Part shown: positions 61,611-64,000 of the stretch, one piece after another
Position numbering within the stretch: position 1 is the first letter of the stretch
Layout: each line of letters opens with the position of its first letter
Assembly: GCA_965153355.1 (NCBI GenBank)
Contig: OZ231127.1
Coordinates: 25,110,001 to 25,174,000, forward strand
Source of the DNA: Flaccisagitta enflata
Taxonomy: Eukaryota; Chaetognatha; Sagittoidea; Aphragmophora
Direction of reading: 5' to 3'
Length of the DNA stretch: 64,000 nt
Program-made: the position numbers and the translations under genes
The notes under the pieces: model-generated
The model's input: the letters and a program-made list of their open reading frames with translations, nothing else
Told to the model about the DNA's origin: nothing
Databases searched by the model: none

Positions 61611-61997
61611 GTTAAACGCACGTCCCTCGCAGATCATAAGTCCGTTGGTCCATTAGTTTTTTATCCCTCCCTCTCCCTTTTCCAATATCCACCCGACAAA
61701 TTGGCTATTGGTTTTTTCCACAGACAGATAAACTCTTCTAATTGAAAATAACCAAATGAAGTGGCAAACTCGATTCTTGTTTGATTGTTTGATTTGTTTG
61801 ATTTTTTTCTCTCTGCAGTCGCAACGACAACGAAATCGTGGATCATCAGTCACTTCACACTTGCAATATACCACTACCCAATGACAGTTATATAGCATAG
61901 CAGTGACAATCGGATGCTTTTGGATTTGGAGCACAAGGGATAATGTGTGAGACAGTGCAACGTTTGGATGCGTCATTATCTAGAATTGGTTGGAAAA

Positions 61998-62315
61998 AGT
62001 CATCCAAGGATTGTGCATGGTCAGCGGTACCCGATGCCCTGCTTGGAGTGATCAAGTGAAGTAGTGGAGTGACAGCAGGGCAGCGGCCCTGAAGGGTCGA
62101 TGTCCTGTAGGACACAGGGGTGAATTTCCATATGTCCTGAGAGGGCATATTTGAGGCCTTTGGAGTCATTTTCCATAATATTCAATGGGAGTTTTGCATT
62201 TTTTCAATTTCTCGTCAATTTGCCATGTTTATCAATGGGTTGAATGGACATATGGAAATTCATTCCTGTGTCCTACAGGACATTGGCCCTTTGGGGCCGC
62301 TGCCCAAAAAGTAGA
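61998..62315. mobile_element. GCGGCC foldback element, short type II
   Basis: A reversed tail (TGGTCAGCGGTACCCGATGC), arms GCAGGGCAGCGGCCCTGAAG and GGCCCTTTGGGGCCGCTGCC, and inner arms TGAATTTCCATATGTCC and its complement. Almost no minisatellite. Confidence 0.75.
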
Positions 62316-62817
62316 ATGATGTGTATGATGCATGTTGGCCCATTTAATCAAAATGGTGCTCTTGATCGTGCCTAGGCCTTTCGGACCAACCAACATACTG
62401 GGCAACATACATGAAAAGTTGTAAATGCGCACGTGAACGGCCAAGAAGAGGCTTCTCCCCATCCCCATCCAGATTGTACCAAAGTTTGCGAGTACATCCA
62501 AATCGCAAAATAATATTTGTACAAAAAAAAAAACATTTCACGCAAAGCCGTCGCTTCGGCCGTCCAGTGCATCGGTCGGTCGGTCGGTCTGTGTGCCGGT
62601 CCATCACCATCTGTCGGAATGACGGCTAAACTTGCCAATTTCGCGTAAACAATTGGGACTGTTTTTGTGGCAACGGACGCCGATTTGAATTACGATTATC
62701 GTTAAATGCCGCCGCTTTTCTCGGCCGCCTTCATCTGCCGCTTACATCTGCCGTTTACATCTCTTTCTTTCTTTGCCTTTGGCATCATTAACTGTTACTG
62801 ATGATGTTCCGCTGTTG
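62316..62817. other. Intergenic, no gene seen
   Basis: Mixed DNA with a short (CGGT)n patch at 62570-62590. Confidence 0.4.
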
Positions 62818-63361
<544 letters not shown>

Positions 63362-64000
63362 GTTTGCTTTGCTCGTCTTTAGATATCTTAGTTCGCCTTC
63401 TCCTCTATTTCCCGCGTTTTAAAAGACATAAGCCCCTCGTTGTGTCAACCGGCAAGCAAAGGCTTTGGCAAAGGACGCTTCCGCGTGATTGTCCTTGTTG
63501 CTTTTCCTCCTTCATCTCCGTCTCGTCTTCCCCTTGATTCATGATTTCGCGTCTTTCTTGTTTTTGGCGCTCCGCTCCAAATCTGTCTTTGGTTCACGTC
63601 CAGATCGCTTTCTACATCAGAGTTTTGTCGTCAGCGCATTTATGTGTAACAACGTGTAAACAACATTTAAGTTACAGTTCTTCACTTTTTTCGTTATCTG
63701 GCTTTAGCTTTGTGGACGAATTTGAAGCATCGTCTTTCTGAGCACAGAGTCAATAACTTAAATCTATCATTGCTCTGGTATACACTTTTTTTTTTCCTCC
63801 CACGAAATGCGGTAATTCTGTCTACGAATACGAGAATTACGCGATGAAATGTGAATGGACAATTGAGAAAAAAAAAGTTATGTTGGGTTTGGGGTTAAAG
63901 CATAAAGCTTTGTTACTACATACTCTGTTGCTACATACATTCTAAAAAAAAGAAAAGAAAAAAAATCGAAGTTCTCTCTACATACTTTGTTACTTAATAC
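63362..64000. other. Window end, no gene seen
   Basis: AT-rich DNA with loosely repeated GTTACTACATACTCTGTT motifs at 63910-64000. The ~66-codon + frame at 63541 has no recognisable domain. Confidence 0.4.

Overview
The window is animal (or close relative) nuclear DNA: GT-AG introns, single-copy genes in short exons, and most of the sequence made of microsatellites and short non-autonomous transposable elements. The species cannot be named from the sequence. Three genes are well supported, all on the + strand. No functional tRNA or rRNA gene, CRISPR array or bacterial operon is seen.

Genes. (1) A two-exon tetraspanin (7589-7805, 10723-11366; 286 aa) whose 2.9 kb intron holds repeats. (2) A split gene from 23553 to 38582. 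Its exons encode a protein kinase domain with an RNase L-style DFD motif, a KEN ribonuclease domain with the R-N-x3-H catalytic signature, a coiled coil, a Ser/Thr/Pro-rich linker and, in the last exon, six kelch motifs. Splice phases match through exon E, and the step into the kelch exon also keeps frame. I know of no described kinase-KEN-kelch protein, so this is the main discovery candidate. (3) An EXD2 orthologue in six exons (40784-44733), complete except for one extra base in an A9 run.

Layout. 1-7.5 kb: repeats only, including a 268-bp tandem unit split by a palindromic element. 7.6-11.4 kb: tetraspanin. 11.4-23.5 kb: intergenic, with foldback and minisatellite elements and a 260-bp hAT-type miniature element. 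23.5-38.6 kb: the kinase-KEN-kelch gene. Its first intron was about 200 bp before a 5.24-kb hAT element (8-bp target duplication, itself carrying five younger insertions) and a 0.77-kb inverted-repeat element landed in it. 40.8-44.7 kb: EXD2. 45.0-51.4 kb: a second copy of the kelch gene's 3' end and downstream flank, split by a 4.65-kb element with a 4-bp target duplication; the first copy preserves the empty site. 51.4-64 kb: foldback DNA, very long microsatellites, and no convincing gene apart from two tentative exons near 55.3-55.6 kb.

Repeat families. Two families recur many times. One (here 'CAAGG family') begins CAAGG, has a core of GACC-like tetranucleotides and ends in a GTCGCG...CGCGAC hairpin. 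The other (here 'GCGGCC foldback family') has inverted ends around GGCAGCGGCC and carries an expandable minisatellite of about 20 bp. The second is often nested in the first. Three further inverted-repeat elements each enclose a tRNA-like segment.
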